From positions 1 through 35,951 of the IMG/VR virus record IMGVR_UViG_3300028864_000059: DNA of 35,951 nucleotides. One strand, given 5' to 3'. The translations under genes were made by a program, and so were the position numbers. Positions 15,601-24,829 of this stretch are shown here, piece after piece. Position 1 is the stretch's first letter. Each line of letters begins with the position of its first letter. Below the pieces are notes generated by a model, which worked only from the letters and a program-made list of their open reading frames with translations, had not been told where the DNA came from and did no database searches. This stretch comes from a virus.

Positions 15601-17624
15601 AACTTTTAGAATATGGTGATTACACAGCTAAAAAGACTAAAATTGAGAAAGATTATAACTTAACTTTAACTGCATTAGAGAATGATAGAGCAAGCGAGTC
15701 TGCAAAAGGAAACACGGAACGGGTAGCGCAAATAGATGCTGCTAGAGTACAGGCACAGACAAATAAAGCAAAAGATTTAATGGCTTTATCTTTTGGTCAA
15801 CTCAAATCTACTCCTGAGTTCGCTATGGCGTTTGAGGATTTAGGTAATGTGTCAACCGCTACTATTGAGAAATTGATGAGTGAGTTAGAAAAATTCAAAC
15901 AGACTGCGGCTGGAACTCTACCACTAGCTGATTTTAAAGTTTATGCAACCGAAATAGGTAAAATAACAGATGAGTTTATTAAGAGGAACCCATTTAAGAC
16001 GTTAAAAAATAGCTTAGATGAGCTAACGGCAGCTAAAAAAGAATTGTCAGAGGCTCAGGATATAGCATCATCGGTTGCTATAGGTGGTAAAATAGAATCG
16101 GGATTTACGACAAAAAAGACCTCGACAGAATCAACCATGACCCCTAGCGGATTAGTTAAGGGACAGGATTTACTGTCCTTAGCACCTATATACTATACTA
16201 CAGCAACTGCGGCTGACAATTTAACAAAAAAGGAGAATAATTTAAAAAACGTATTAAATAATATAGGAAAAGAAATTTTAGAGTCATCAAAGGGAATATC
16301 TGACTTATCAAAAGAGATGTCATCCTTAGGCTCAGTTATAGGCGGAACTGCTGGGGAAATAATTTCATCTATTGGGGAGATTGGTTCTTTCGTATCATCT
16401 GTAGCAGATGGATATACCAAGGCATCAGAGTTAGCCGTAGGGACAATGAAAACATTAGAGACTGCATCGGTCGTTCTTATGGTTATATCAGGCGTTATTA
16501 CTATAGCTACTAAAATTGCCAATATATTCACGTCCGCTTCTAAGAAAAGACAAGAAGAGGCTCAAAAAGAGTTAGACAATATAAATGCTGTAAAAAAAGC
16601 TTACTTGGAGGCATACGCGGCTATGTCTGACAAGAGTTTTAGTAATATATTTGGAGATGATGTTTTCGGTAAGGCAGCTTCGCAAATAGGATTAATGAAT
16701 AAGGCAGTAGGTAATTTTGCTACAGCGTATACGAATATGGTAACGGCAGAATCTAAGACTCCAAGCGGGTCTAAATATTTTGATTTCATGATTTCTGACG
16801 GAATGAGTGATTTATTGAAACTTGATAAGTCTACCGCTCTTACTATTGATAATTTTGATTTAGTTGCTGCAAAGGCTGCAATTGCGGATGACATGACTAC
16901 TGGCGCTGTGAGAGATTCTCTACAAGCAATGGTCGATGAGTATGATGCCTATCAATCCTATCTAGATGAAATAGACTCATACCTATCAGGAATATTTAGC
17001 TCCCTTGGAAGTAATATGATGGATTCTCTATCTCAGAACTCAGATAACATGGTTGCTTGGGCAGACGATGTAACTGGATATATTTCTGACTCGTTTAGCA
17101 AAATGGTAAAGGATATTATCTATAATATGGATTTTGCATCGCTATTGACTACAGAGCAAGCCAAAATTAAGGAGATACTTGCTAATACGACTACTTCGGA
17201 TGCTGATAAAGAAAAAGCTATGCAGGATGAACTTACTGCGTTTAGAGCACAATTAATTACGTCAGGAAATCAAGCCGCAACAGATTGGAACTCGTTTAAT
17301 GCAGCATGGGTGGCTTCTGGGGGAAATGATTTAGCGGGAAGTACGTCTACTAAAAATAATACTACCTCCGCATTAAAATCGATGGATCAACCTACAGCCG
17401 ATATATTGACGGCTCAGTTTAGTGCATTGCGCATTCACGGAGCAAATATAGATACAAATATTAGTAGGTATTTACCAGAATTATTATTATCTTTGCAAGG
17501 ACAAGCTGGAGTTTTACAGATTGCTTTTAATGATGTTGCTGAGATTGCTAAGAATACAAGAGATTTAGCAGGTATTAAAAGTATACTATCAGATATTAAA
17601 ACCTATGGAGTGAAAGTACTATGA
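12696..17624 (+). CDS. Tape measure protein
   Basis: 1642 aa, the longest gene and so the ruler of tail length; roughly 240 nm if 1.5 angstrom per residue in helix applies. The N-terminal third has a tape-measure domain: VKTEFEFLQTAINSFAGS at about 167-184, MRELTQFAVNSPLQVNDIT, LMAFGVGADNVVGQIKMLSD and GAGKPIKEIAYIYGK. A hydrophobic segment follows (AIAVGVFTLVAAMWALSD, about 543-560), then a long charged coiled-coil region (about 600-1150), a second hydrophobic segment (VVLMVISGVITIATKIANIF, about 1258-1277) and a final helical part. The hydrophobic stretches may insert in the host membrane at DNA ejection. The stop overlaps the next ATG (17621). No peptidase or lytic domain was recognised inside it. 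Confidence 0.93.
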   Translation: MDTNELFWATGIDNSGLRANQQEAIQIFTTLSNRVTAALDEITQKYGKVIAASKVKFDNPVDAGMISGIKTQIETLGKTIDSEITKLGNFTAKYDQSISKISKSAAKLQVGNNSPLAPMVAGIQKDVASSTEQLSFLERRFKYAFGSMLAYGSVRVLKDMASQIIDVKTEFEFLQTAINSFAGSAEKGAKIMRELTQFAVNSPLQVNDITEAAKQLMAFGVGADNVVGQIKMLSDVAAGAGKPIKEIAYIYGKSLTEGKVYTRTLMQFGNLGIPIYEALAKVMDTTPDKIKKMTQMGAIGFDDIKRAIESLTSAGGQYYGFSAKMMDTTAGLLSNVKDKWILAMKDMGESSDGFINGSVQLVDTAIAHWKELGDAIVVAATAVGTYQVAKMVSSLGTNISTAGANIAEANSLATLISAEAAQGIAKQGLIIGSVEYQTAIKAEIALMLQKAESSVAAAQAEVVSATEAVSAQNTLTTSQRLSTAQIELNSAENIKNTLTTNIDTAAKAGAVAGTDLLAAAQARLVVTFRTLTATMAANPYTAIAVGVFTLVAAMWALSDSTTEAEKAQRKLKISLDDIQLQADKKNKMFSENLDKIKNKSLDGTVEQTKAYQVLHDVFGAVIGDMTLQQLKASNSVDLQNKTAKAVNYSTELLGRENLANKLKTELLSKQKELASLPSDLPGNTNPAKMVLNADVSQLKIQYGLALNDYNKYKSDYAASKNQGQKEEESKNKEYWTKVRKEAVENLDGIASDTKKILNSGSTAGVDPKIVSIYKKNNESIKQADKELEAYDETRQAKAVTKAQELRNREAAEAAKRLEQIRANNTELANLKSKAETDATQAAIDAMDAGYAKEKAQQQNNFEKRLTSLNSEKTTILKKEQENIDAIFRNMNPNTSKTKTVAPAATNLGDISTGYSSLLKQSTAGGMTQTTALINTSLKIANEAIASYNSEVDSAQKDNDAKLGILLEKQLLEYGDYTAKKTKIEKDYNLTLTALENDRASESAKGNTERVAQIDAARVQAQTNKAKDLMALSFGQLKSTPEFAMAFEDLGNVSTATIEKLMSELEKFKQTAAGTLPLADFKVYATEIGKITDEFIKRNPFKTLKNSLDELTAAKKELSEAQDIASSVAIGGKIESGFTTKKTSTESTMTPSGLVKGQDLLSLAPIYYTTATAADNLTKKENNLKNVLNNIGKEILESSKGISDLSKEMSSLGSVIGGTAGEIISSIGEIGSFVSSVADGYTKASELAVGTMKTLETASVVLMVISGVITIATKIANIFTSASKKRQEEAQKELDNINAVKKAYLEAYAAMSDKSFSNIFGDDVFGKAASQIGLMNKAVGNFATAYTNMVTAESKTPSGSKYFDFMISDGMSDLLKLDKSTALTIDNFDLVAAKAAIADDMTTGAVRDSLQAMVDEYDAYQSYLDEIDSYLSGIFSSLGSNMMDSLSQNSDNMVAWADDVTGYISDSFSKMVKDIIYNMDFASLLTTEQAKIKEILANTTTSDADKEKAMQDELTAFRAQLITSGNQAATDWNSFNAAWVASGGNDLAGSTSTKNNTTSALKSMDQPTADILTAQFSALRIHGANIDTNISRYLPELLLSLQGQAGVLQIAFNDVAEIAKNTRDLAGIKSILSDIKTYGVKVL

Positions 17625-18019
17625 TAACAGTAGATGAACAAAATATATCAGAAGTTTTCGGTATCGAGCCAGCAAAAGATGGGTACTATAACGGGCTTAT
17701 GCAATTTCCTGATATAAAGGATAGAATTGCTAATGATTGGTCTGATGCAAATGGAGCTGATGTGCTTTATAGTGCAGGGTTCTTAAAGGCAAAAGAATTT
17801 ACTATGTCTTTTCTTTGCGATACGTTCGAGCATTATATACTTTTCTTACAATATATGGTAGCCCACCCAACCGTTTCTTGGTATGACGGATTACTAAACC
17901 AAACATTCATATTGGAGTATCTTACTTGCTCTTCGTTTAACAGATATATAGGGTATAATATGTTCATAATTAAAGTTAGAGAAGCGAATCCTAGTTTAAG
18001 GCTTAATCCAGTATTATGA
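17621..18019 (+). CDS. Distal tail-like protein
   Basis: 132 aa between tape measure and the large tail-tip gene, the place of the Dit hub protein. Features include GYYNGLMQFPDIKDRIANDW, then a strand-rich middle (AKEFTMSFLCDTFEHYILFLQYMV) and FILEYLTCSSFNRYIG near the end. The protein is shorter than most Dit proteins (about 250 aa), so it may be only the core domain or another hub component. Overlaps both neighbours as ATGA. Confidence 0.55.
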   Translation: MITVDEQNISEVFGIEPAKDGYYNGLMQFPDIKDRIANDWSDANGADVLYSAGFLKAKEFTMSFLCDTFEHYILFLQYMVAHPTVSWYDGLLNQTFILEYLTCSSFNRYIGYNMFIIKVREANPSLRLNPVL

Positions 18020-21000
18020 TAATATACGACTCATCGGATGCAATACGAGTAGAGGCTCATCAATCGGAAGATTCTGAGGTTCTATTTCAGATAGCAGGAG
18101 AAGAATATGCAACTGTTAAGTTTGACCTTGATAGCTGGATAGCTTTTGCCAAAGGGGACTATGTAATGTTATTTGACAACAAATACACGCTGCTTAATCC
18201 AGCATCTCCAGTTGCTATAAATGGAAGCAATAAATATCAATACACGCTTAAATTTGAATCTCCAAGAGCTATATTAGATGAGGTAAATTTTGAACTGTTT
18301 GATGATACTTCTCTATTGGTAATTGATAAATACGATGCAAAAACAATTTACTGTAAAGGAAGCGTAGTTACTAAGTACACATACATTTGGTTGTATATTA
18401 ACGAAACTCCTGCGCTCGGAAAAGAAACCGAAGAAGGAGATTATTGGACTAAAGTTCCACAATATATCGCAGGTAATACATACATACCTAATAACTATGT
18501 TTACATATCCAATGTAGTTGCTCGATGTCTATTAGAATGTGTTAATATATATCCAGCAGAAGGAGATTATTGGACTATCGTAAACACTGCACCTGCATTT
18601 GATTTTACCACTGTGCTTAGTCCGTCAGATTACGCTGATTTATTATGCAAAAATATGAATCGTGCACGTCCTAATCAGTATTGGGTGGTAGGAAGTTGTA
18701 TTTCAGCTAATCCACTAATGCAGGCTTTTTCTAATGTTACTTGCCTAGGAGCTTTAACTACTATTTGTAACTTGTTTCAAAGTCAATCAAACGTAGCTAC
18801 TGAGCACTGGATTGATATTGATCCAGATGGAAATTTCAGAATAAATATAAATCAGTTATCATACATCGCGCCTAAGATAATTCAAGACCCTCAGATACTT
18901 AATTATACAGAAAAGGATATATTAATTCTCGAACAGGGTAAAAATAAAGGATTAACATCAATAACTAAACAAGACTCCAGCAATTCTAAAAAAATAACCA
19001 GGCTTGTTGCTTTAGGGTCTACAAAAAATCTGTACGGAACGTATAGAAACGGTTCTAATAGGTTAATGTTGCCAAATAGGTATTACCTAGATGCAACAAA
19101 TATTGATGCCAAGAATCCTTTGGAGGGCGTTATGACATGGGATAATATCTATCCCGAAATATCGCACGCAACAGAAGACTACAATCCAACTACAGCTTAT
19201 GCGATAGGGTCACAAGTATTAGATACTAATGGGCACTCATTCGACTGCATAGCCAACACTACCGGGCATGATACTGATAATACATCGTATTGGAAGTTAA
19301 GCGAGGGCACAGTAACAGCAGTGATAACGGAAAACGTTACTAATGTTTTTGAGGACGCTAACCTGTCTTTTGACCCATTAGACCCACAGCGAATAATGGC
19401 AGATGGTACAGTACCAAAAGTTAGTTTCATTACTGGTAATCTTGCTGGCTATCAATTTCCAATAACTCGCTCTATAGCATTAGCTGGGGGTGGTTATCAG
19501 TTAACCATTAGTCAAATTCAAGATTCTGTTGGTTCGTATTTACCTACATCTGTTTTTGGGTTCAATGATTTTGACCAATACGTTTTGGTTGATTTATATA
19601 TGCCACAGATATACACTGACAAGGCAGAACAGAGATTATTATCACAAGCCGAATCTTATCTTGCTCAGTATTCACTTGACCAGAACTCGTACGACTGTCC
19701 AATAGATGAAGTATGGGCTACTAATAATGAGGTTGGGTTTAAAATTGGACAGGTAGTTCATCCTATAAATGCTAATTTAGGTATAGATGATGATTATCGA
19801 ATAATTACATTAAAAAGGAATATAACCAGACCGTATAAACAATCTATTACCTTATCCAATTTACCATATATACAAAGTTCTTATCAGGAACTAAAGAATA
19901 CAGTAACTAATAACACTACTTACTTAGAACAAAGCGGAGTAACATCTGTTGGATTCAAACAAAGAACATTCAGAGGGGCGCAAGAGGCTCTTGATATGGC
20001 GTTCAATCCTGATGGCGATTATTACACTGAGGTTATAGCCCCATTAACTATAGCTACGACAGCTATATTATCAGGTACGGCTACTCAGCAATTTGTGCTT
20101 ACTGGGATTAATTTCTTAGCTAAATCACATACTCCGAACTGGATTGGTTGGAGTGCCGGAAGTATTACAGATACTAAAATGCAATCTACACCGAGAACTT
20201 GGACTATAGTAGCTGGAAACTTTACTCCAGTAGGCGATGATATTTCATACTACTGTTATATTCGCTGCGCAGTTGATATTGCGTTGACAAGCGGGGATAT
20301 TATATTCTCTCAAACCCAGTATAAGACTAAAGGTACGGATGGGTATTATTATTTCTTAGTTGGAACTCTTCAATCAGTACTTGATAACATGAGGCAGTTT
20401 TATACTTCTTATGGATTTACGTTCATTAATGGACGCTCTATAGTAACTGGTAAAGTTCAAGGATATAATAGTTCTACGTATTTTGACTTAGACAAGGACG
20501 AAATAGGTGGAAGGATAAAATTCTTAGATGGTTTAATTTCTGGGATGATAGGAATATCAGACGATGAGGGTAATATAAATGCAGGAATGCAGGGTGATTC
20601 GGCTGTAAATATTGCAGCATGGTTCGGTGGAAATTACCAGAGAGCATTGGACGGGACAGCGCAGATTATTTTTTATAAGGATGGAACTTTCCAATTTGCG
20701 GAAGGTGCGTTTAGAGGAGATGCTGCTGGGAATATAATAACAGACGTTGCTGTTTCGGCAAGCGAAGGAACTATTGGAAATTTCAATATTTTTGAAAACG
20801 CTATAGTAAATGATTCGATAGAATTTTCAGATACCGAAATTGAACCATTGGATTCATTGATAAATCCAGTAGACGAGGTCATAAATCGGGTAGCCTCATG
20901 GACTTCAGTAGGGATACATTATTCTACCGCATATACACAAGCATTAACTACCACAAAAGCCGGGGTAATTGACATTGCTGTTTTTGCAAATATAGATGGT

Positions 21001-21801
21001 GCTAGGCAGATGGATATTTTATACCCTCCTCAATCATCGGGACTGACTGGGCATTCTAACGAATTTAAGTTGACTTTATGGATTTCAGATGCTAGTAATA
21101 ACACCGTATTTTCAAAGTCCGCATTATGTGGAAACGATGGTTGTGTAAATATGTCGGTATCTCCAGTATTTCCTATGGGGGTATATGTAATTCATGCGAT
21201 AGCTGAACACTTCACATCACTTAATGTTAATGTTGAAATAATCGGAAATTATAATAATCCATCAGAAGGTATAGTAATATTCGATGGAAATCCAGATGTT
21301 ATTGGACTTTACAGACCAAATAATAATACAAAAATTGGACTTGATGGTTTTTATTCAGAGCTCGATGCACTTAGGTATTTTTATTTCAAGGCAACAACAG
21401 GGCTAAAGGCAAAAGGAGCAAAAAGGTTTTTTAATGATTCGTACAGGGGATTTATATACAGTAATAATTTAGAGCCAATAATATCGAATATTGGTAGCTA
21501 TACATCATTCATATTAGATAGATATTCAAACGATTCAACATCTTTAAGGATTATCCATTTACCAGCTCCTACTGATTTGGAAAGCGAAGTAAATAACTTT
21601 ACATTAAAGGTATTGATGGGTTCATCTAATGGTGAAATTACTCGGATAGACCAAAAAACTAATTCTCATCTATATGATGATAATGGTAATATGATAAGCT
21701 ATATAAATATGGAAATAGGTGATAGCATCGAATTAAGAGCGGTAAGAGAAGGAGCTGAGATGCGATATTTCATAATAAAAACAGGAGGTGAGATACATTA
21801 A
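18016..21801 (+). CDS. Tail-tip / tail-associated protein with carbohydrate-binding-like inserts
   Basis: 1261 aa after the Dit-like gene, as expected of the tail-associated (Tal) baseplate protein. The first 100 residues are beta-rich (EVLFQIAGEEYATVKFDLDS, YTLKFESPRAIL) like the hub domain of Tal. Two inserts at about 106-147 and 150-189 and a third near 388-432 share the pattern Y..G..V...y.....g.YW..v (KGSVVTKYTYIWLYIN, GDYWTKV, GDYWTIV, SYWKLSEG), which resembles chitin/carbohydrate-binding modules of family 5/12. The C-terminal half has repeated Asn-rich strands and ends MRYFIIKTGGEIH. It probably binds surface glycans and starts ejection. No peptidase motif was found. Confidence 0.7.
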   Translation: MIIYDSSDAIRVEAHQSEDSEVLFQIAGEEYATVKFDLDSWIAFAKGDYVMLFDNKYTLLNPASPVAINGSNKYQYTLKFESPRAILDEVNFELFDDTSLLVIDKYDAKTIYCKGSVVTKYTYIWLYINETPALGKETEEGDYWTKVPQYIAGNTYIPNNYVYISNVVARCLLECVNIYPAEGDYWTIVNTAPAFDFTTVLSPSDYADLLCKNMNRARPNQYWVVGSCISANPLMQAFSNVTCLGALTTICNLFQSQSNVATEHWIDIDPDGNFRININQLSYIAPKIIQDPQILNYTEKDILILEQGKNKGLTSITKQDSSNSKKITRLVALGSTKNLYGTYRNGSNRLMLPNRYYLDATNIDAKNPLEGVMTWDNIYPEISHATEDYNPTTAYAIGSQVLDTNGHSFDCIANTTGHDTDNTSYWKLSEGTVTAVITENVTNVFEDANLSFDPLDPQRIMADGTVPKVSFITGNLAGYQFPITRSIALAGGGYQLTISQIQDSVGSYLPTSVFGFNDFDQYVLVDLYMPQIYTDKAEQRLLSQAESYLAQYSLDQNSYDCPIDEVWATNNEVGFKIGQVVHPINANLGIDDDYRIITLKRNITRPYKQSITLSNLPYIQSSYQELKNTVTNNTTYLEQSGVTSVGFKQRTFRGAQEALDMAFNPDGDYYTEVIAPLTIATTAILSGTATQQFVLTGINFLAKSHTPNWIGWSAGSITDTKMQSTPRTWTIVAGNFTPVGDDISYYCYIRCAVDIALTSGDIIFSQTQYKTKGTDGYYYFLVGTLQSVLDNMRQFYTSYGFTFINGRSIVTGKVQGYNSSTYFDLDKDEIGGRIKFLDGLISGMIGISDDEGNINAGMQGDSAVNIAAWFGGNYQRALDGTAQIIFYKDGTFQFAEGAFRGDAAGNIITDVAVSASEGTIGNFNIFENAIVNDSIEFSDTEIEPLDSLINPVDEVINRVASWTSVGIHYSTAYTQALTTTKAGVIDIAVFANIDGARQMDILYPPQSSGLTGHSNEFKLTLWISDASNNTVFSKSALCGNDGCVNMSVSPVFPMGVYVIHAIAEHFTSLNVNVEIIGNYNNPSEGIVIFDGNPDVIGLYRPNNNTKIGLDGFYSELDALRYFYFKATTGLKAKGAKRFFNDSYRGFIYSNNLEPIISNIGSYTSFILDRYSNDSTSLRIIHLPAPTDLESEVNNFTLKVLMGSSNGEITRIDQKTNSHLYDDNGNMISYINMEIGDSIELRAVREGAEMRYFIIKTGGEIH

Positions 21802-21803
21802 TT

Positions 21804-24026
21804 ATGGCAACTGGAAATTGGTTTTACTCAGGGAAGGGAATTAAAGGAGACATTCAAAAAACTAGCGGAACTGGAGCTGCTGGAACTTATGATGTATATA
21901 CTATTTTTTATACAGACGGTAGCGCATCTCAATACTCCATATATAATGGGAAGGATGGAGCTTCTCTTCCACCTGATTTGTCAGCCTATTCTACCAAAGC
22001 GCAGGCGGACTTGTTATATAAACCTATAGGATGGACTCCCGACTTATCTGCATATATAACTAAATTGCAATCCGATGGATATTACTTGGGAATTAATGCT
22101 CAGGCTTCCGATTCTGCTAAATTAGGCGGTCATTTACCATCTTATTTTCAGATAGCATTAGGATATACACCATTAAATTCATCTCTTAAAGGAGCTGTCA
22201 ATGGACTCGCCGAATTGGGGGCTGATGGGTTTGTTTTAAATACTCAATTGCCTGCATACGTTGATAAAATTATAAACGTATCTACATACTCTTCATTACC
22301 AGCAACTGGGGTAACAGCAGCAATATACATTACAGATGACACAAATGTTACATATAGGTGGAGTGGTAGCTCATACGTTGAGATAAGTTCCTCTTTAGCG
22401 TTAGGAGAAACAAATGCTACCGCATATAGAGGGGATAGAGGAGCTATTGCGTACTCACATTCTCAATTAACTTCTGGAAACCCACATAACGTTACTAAGG
22501 CTAATGTTGGATTGGCTAACGTACCAAACTTGTCGTTTTCAGGAAGCAATACAGGAGACCAAGATTTAAGCGGATTAGTTCCTAAAACTTATACAGTTAA
22601 TGGGCACGCTCTTTCTGGAAATGTAGCTGTAACGCAGGCAGATTTAGGATTAGTAATTGGGACAAACGTTTTAGCCTATAGGACATTTGGAAGTGCCGCG
22701 AATAATAATACTAGTGATTTTGAAGTTCCTTTGACTTTTTCAACTGGGTTAACTCGAACGGGAAATACAATTACAAATAATATTACGCAATATACTGATG
22801 CGCTAGCTCGTTCAGCACAAACTAATTCAAGTATCGTAACCGCTTTAGGATATACGCCTCTTAGTAATGCGACTTCATTCAGAACTGTTAACAGCGTTTC
22901 GGTAGTCGGTAGCGGTGATATTTCAATTAATCCATTTCCCGGCTTTGGCACAGGTAACGGTGCAGCATGGGGGTATTCTGCTCATCCTACTACTATAAGT
23001 GGATATGGGATTACTGATGCCATTTTAAACCAAAATATTTCTGCTCAATCTGCTAATATATGGATTAATGGATCAGGAAAATTTGAAAATGCTGTTAGTG
23101 TCCCATCACTTGAAATATCTAATAGCTCAATATATCCAACTGTTGGCATAACTCAGGCTAGTAATTATTTAGTTGCAAAAATGGGAAGTAATGGATTTAT
23201 ACTAAGAGACCCATCTAACTCTATAGATGCAATAAGATCAAGTATTTACGGAGAAATTTCATTCGCATCAACATCTAAAGCGACAAGTTTTATAGGGGAA
23301 GATGCTCTGTCTGGTAGTTATTTGAATAATTATATAGAATTAAGGAGGGTTAGCACACTTGGAGGTTGCAGAATTCAAGCAAACAGAAATTCCGCATACG
23401 GGGGTATAGGTTTTAAATTTTTAACTACAGCATCAAACTCTGATGAAATAGCTGGTAATTATACACAAGCATTAGTAATTGATAGACTCGGAACAGCCGC
23501 CTTTGCATCAACCGTAACAGCAACCTCATTTTACGGCTCAGCCTCAAACCTTACAAACCTACCAATAAACCTAACTACCAATAATACATCGGGGGCAGCA
23601 ACTTACACGCAGGCAACTAATACGTTGAATGTGCCGAACTATACAGCTTCTAGTAGTTATATACAGAATCAATTCAGCACCGTCCAAACAGCGTCTATGA
23701 AAATAACAGGAGATGTGTATTGTCAAGGCACAGTTTCCGCTACAGATGCAAAACTTAGTGCTACTTATCAAGAGATAACAGGTAGTACATCAGGCTATTT
23801 ATATGCAAGTCAACCGTTTTCTGGAGCTTCATATAAAAAAGTTATTCTTAGGTTATCATCTCTGACTGGCACAGCTACATATACTTTCCCTGTAGGATTC
23901 TCGTTTGTCCCTGCTGTAGTATCTACAAATCAGCTTACGACCTCCACTATAGGAACATTAAACACAACAACTGTCAGCGTAGCAGGTAGTAACACATCTG
24001 GATTTTTAATTTTAGAAGGATATTAA
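21804..24026 (+). CDS. Tail fibre protein
   Basis: 740 aa. It opens with a fibre-attachment-like region (GKGIKGDIQKTSGTGAAG) and a collagen-like YNGKDGAS stretch, followed by repeats typical of Bacteroidetes phage fibres: ALGYTPLNSS and ALGYTPLSNA, SAKLGGHLPSYFQ, GETNATAYRGDRGAIAYSHS and GNPHNVTKANVGLANV. Later come SGYGITDAILNQN and TATSFYGSASNLTNLP, then a beta-rich C-terminus (SFVPAVVSTNQ ... GFLILEGY). It likely forms a trimer and contacts the host. The C-terminus carries no recognised chaperone domain. It starts 2 bp after the tail-tip stop and is followed by a 154-bp gap with only a damaged short ORF. Confidence 0.82.
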   Translation: MATGNWFYSGKGIKGDIQKTSGTGAAGTYDVYTIFYTDGSASQYSIYNGKDGASLPPDLSAYSTKAQADLLYKPIGWTPDLSAYITKLQSDGYYLGINAQASDSAKLGGHLPSYFQIALGYTPLNSSLKGAVNGLAELGADGFVLNTQLPAYVDKIINVSTYSSLPATGVTAAIYITDDTNVTYRWSGSSYVEISSSLALGETNATAYRGDRGAIAYSHSQLTSGNPHNVTKANVGLANVPNLSFSGSNTGDQDLSGLVPKTYTVNGHALSGNVAVTQADLGLVIGTNVLAYRTFGSAANNNTSDFEVPLTFSTGLTRTGNTITNNITQYTDALARSAQTNSSIVTALGYTPLSNATSFRTVNSVSVVGSGDISINPFPGFGTGNGAAWGYSAHPTTISGYGITDAILNQNISAQSANIWINGSGKFENAVSVPSLEISNSSIYPTVGITQASNYLVAKMGSNGFILRDPSNSIDAIRSSIYGEISFASTSKATSFIGEDALSGSYLNNYIELRRVSTLGGCRIQANRNSAYGGIGFKFLTTASNSDEIAGNYTQALVIDRLGTAAFASTVTATSFYGSASNLTNLPINLTTNNTSGAATYTQATNTLNVPNYTASSSYIQNQFSTVQTASMKITGDVYCQGTVSATDAKLSATYQEITGSTSGYLYASQPFSGASYKKVILRLSSLTGTATYTFPVGFSFVPAVVSTNQLTTSTIGTLNTTTVSVAGSNTSGFLILEGY

Positions 24027-24056
24027 CCGCCATCAGGCACATAAAAACAAAAAAAA

Positions 24057-24171
24057 ATGAAAAAAAACAATTTTATTATTTACATTACTACTTATCACAG
24101 TAGGGATTTTCGCACAAACAGACACGGCATCTGTAACGACAGTTACGACCATTGAATTAATAATAATATAA
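24057..24171 (+). pseudogene. Short signal-peptide ORF with a homopolymer frameshift
   Basis: ATG 24057 is followed by eight A residues (24060-24067). Read with seven A, the frame gives a perfect-looking secretion signal (KKTILLFTLLLITVGIFAQ) and then a very short tail (TDTASVTTVTTIELIII) to TAA 24169-24171. Read as given, the ATG frame ends soon in an unlikely sequence. The A8 tract may be a sequencing error, a real loss, or a site of transcriptional slippage. The predicted mature peptide is only about 18 residues, so it may be a remnant. Confidence 0.45.
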
Positions 24172-24180
24172 ACAAAAATC

Positions 24181-24684
24181 ATGAAGACAAATAGACGAAT
24201 AATTGAATTGTATTATGCACTTGAAGATGGTGCATTGAAAGGTGTATTAGAAGGTAAAATCTTGATGTTTAAAAACATTAAGCAGATTGAGGCTTATGTT
24301 TACCCAATGATAGAAAGCAAGAAAATAATCGATAAAATGCTGGCTAATTATCATAGTGAATTGATGTCACTATACCAAGAGTATAAAGTTGAATTTATCG
24401 GAAATCAACCTACTATTCCAAAGTTTGTAAAAAACGAAGATGGAACATTTGATACGAATAGAATCGACCCAAAATTCTTAGAGTTTCAAGAAAAAGATGA
24501 TAAAATTTTGGCAGATAATAAAGCTCTATTAGCCAAATATAAATCCGATATAGAATCATTTGAGGAATTGATGGATAAAATTATTGATACTGAGTTTTCT
24601 TTTGTTTCTATTCCGAAAGAACTTATTCCCGATGATATAAATTCGTTGCCTTTACTAGAATTTGGAATTATTGAAATTAATTAA
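24181..24684 (+). CDS. 167-aa hypothetical helical protein
   Basis: Predicted almost wholly helical: RIIELYYALEDGALKGVLEGK at the N-terminus, then NIKQIEAYVYPMIESKKIIDKMLANYH, a Pro-containing linker (NQPTIPKFVKNEDGTF) and a coiled-coil-like KSDIESFEELMDKIID. The last residues (SLPLLEFGIIEIN) form a hydrophobic tail. Its position after the tail fibre is where fibre-associated or tail-assembly accessory proteins are often found. No family is recognised with confidence. Confidence 0.7.
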   Translation: MKTNRRIIELYYALEDGALKGVLEGKILMFKNIKQIEAYVYPMIESKKIIDKMLANYHSELMSLYQEYKVEFIGNQPTIPKFVKNEDGTFDTNRIDPKFLEFQEKDDKILADNKALLAKYKSDIESFEELMDKIIDTEFSFVSIPKELIPDDINSLPLLEFGIIEIN

Positions 24685-24702
24685 AAATAAGTAGTAAAAT
24701 AA

Positions 24703-24733
24703 TTTGTTCTTACAAAAAGAATAATTATATTTG
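24703..24733 (+). promoter_or_regulatory. Best promoter match in the window, before the lysis block
   Basis: TTTG (24703-24706), exactly 19 bp, then TATATTTG (24726-24733) is a full match to the Bacteroidetes consensus. The spacer holds a small inverted repeat TTCTT/AAGAA (24707-24721). The predicted start near 24740 lies 15 bp before the small ORF at 24755 and would drive the lysis genes. Confidence 0.72.
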
Positions 24734-24754
24734 CGAAACTATAAAATAAATGAT

Positions 24755-24823
24755 ATGTTAAGAGAAGACGATACTATACCAAGAACTGGAGGAGCAGACC
24801 CACCACCTTGCCCATCAAAATGA
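24755..24823 (+). CDS. 22-aa Pro-rich small ORF under the lysis promoter
   Basis: ATG 24755 lies 22 bp after the -7 box and after an AT-rich leader. It encodes 22 residues, MLREDDTIPRTGG and then ADPPPCPSK, ending TGA 24821-24823. The next gene starts 6 bp later. The peptide is hydrophilic with no membrane segment. Being first behind the strongest promoter suggests it is translated; it may be a leader peptide or a small regulator of lysis. Nothing in sequence says which. Confidence 0.45.
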   Translation: MLREDDTIPRTGGADPPPCPSK

Positions 24824-24829
24824 CAAGTA

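Noticed and set aside
16193-16894. Two antisense frames in the tape measure gene
   Set aside because: Shadow frames caused by the sense codon use; no independent support.
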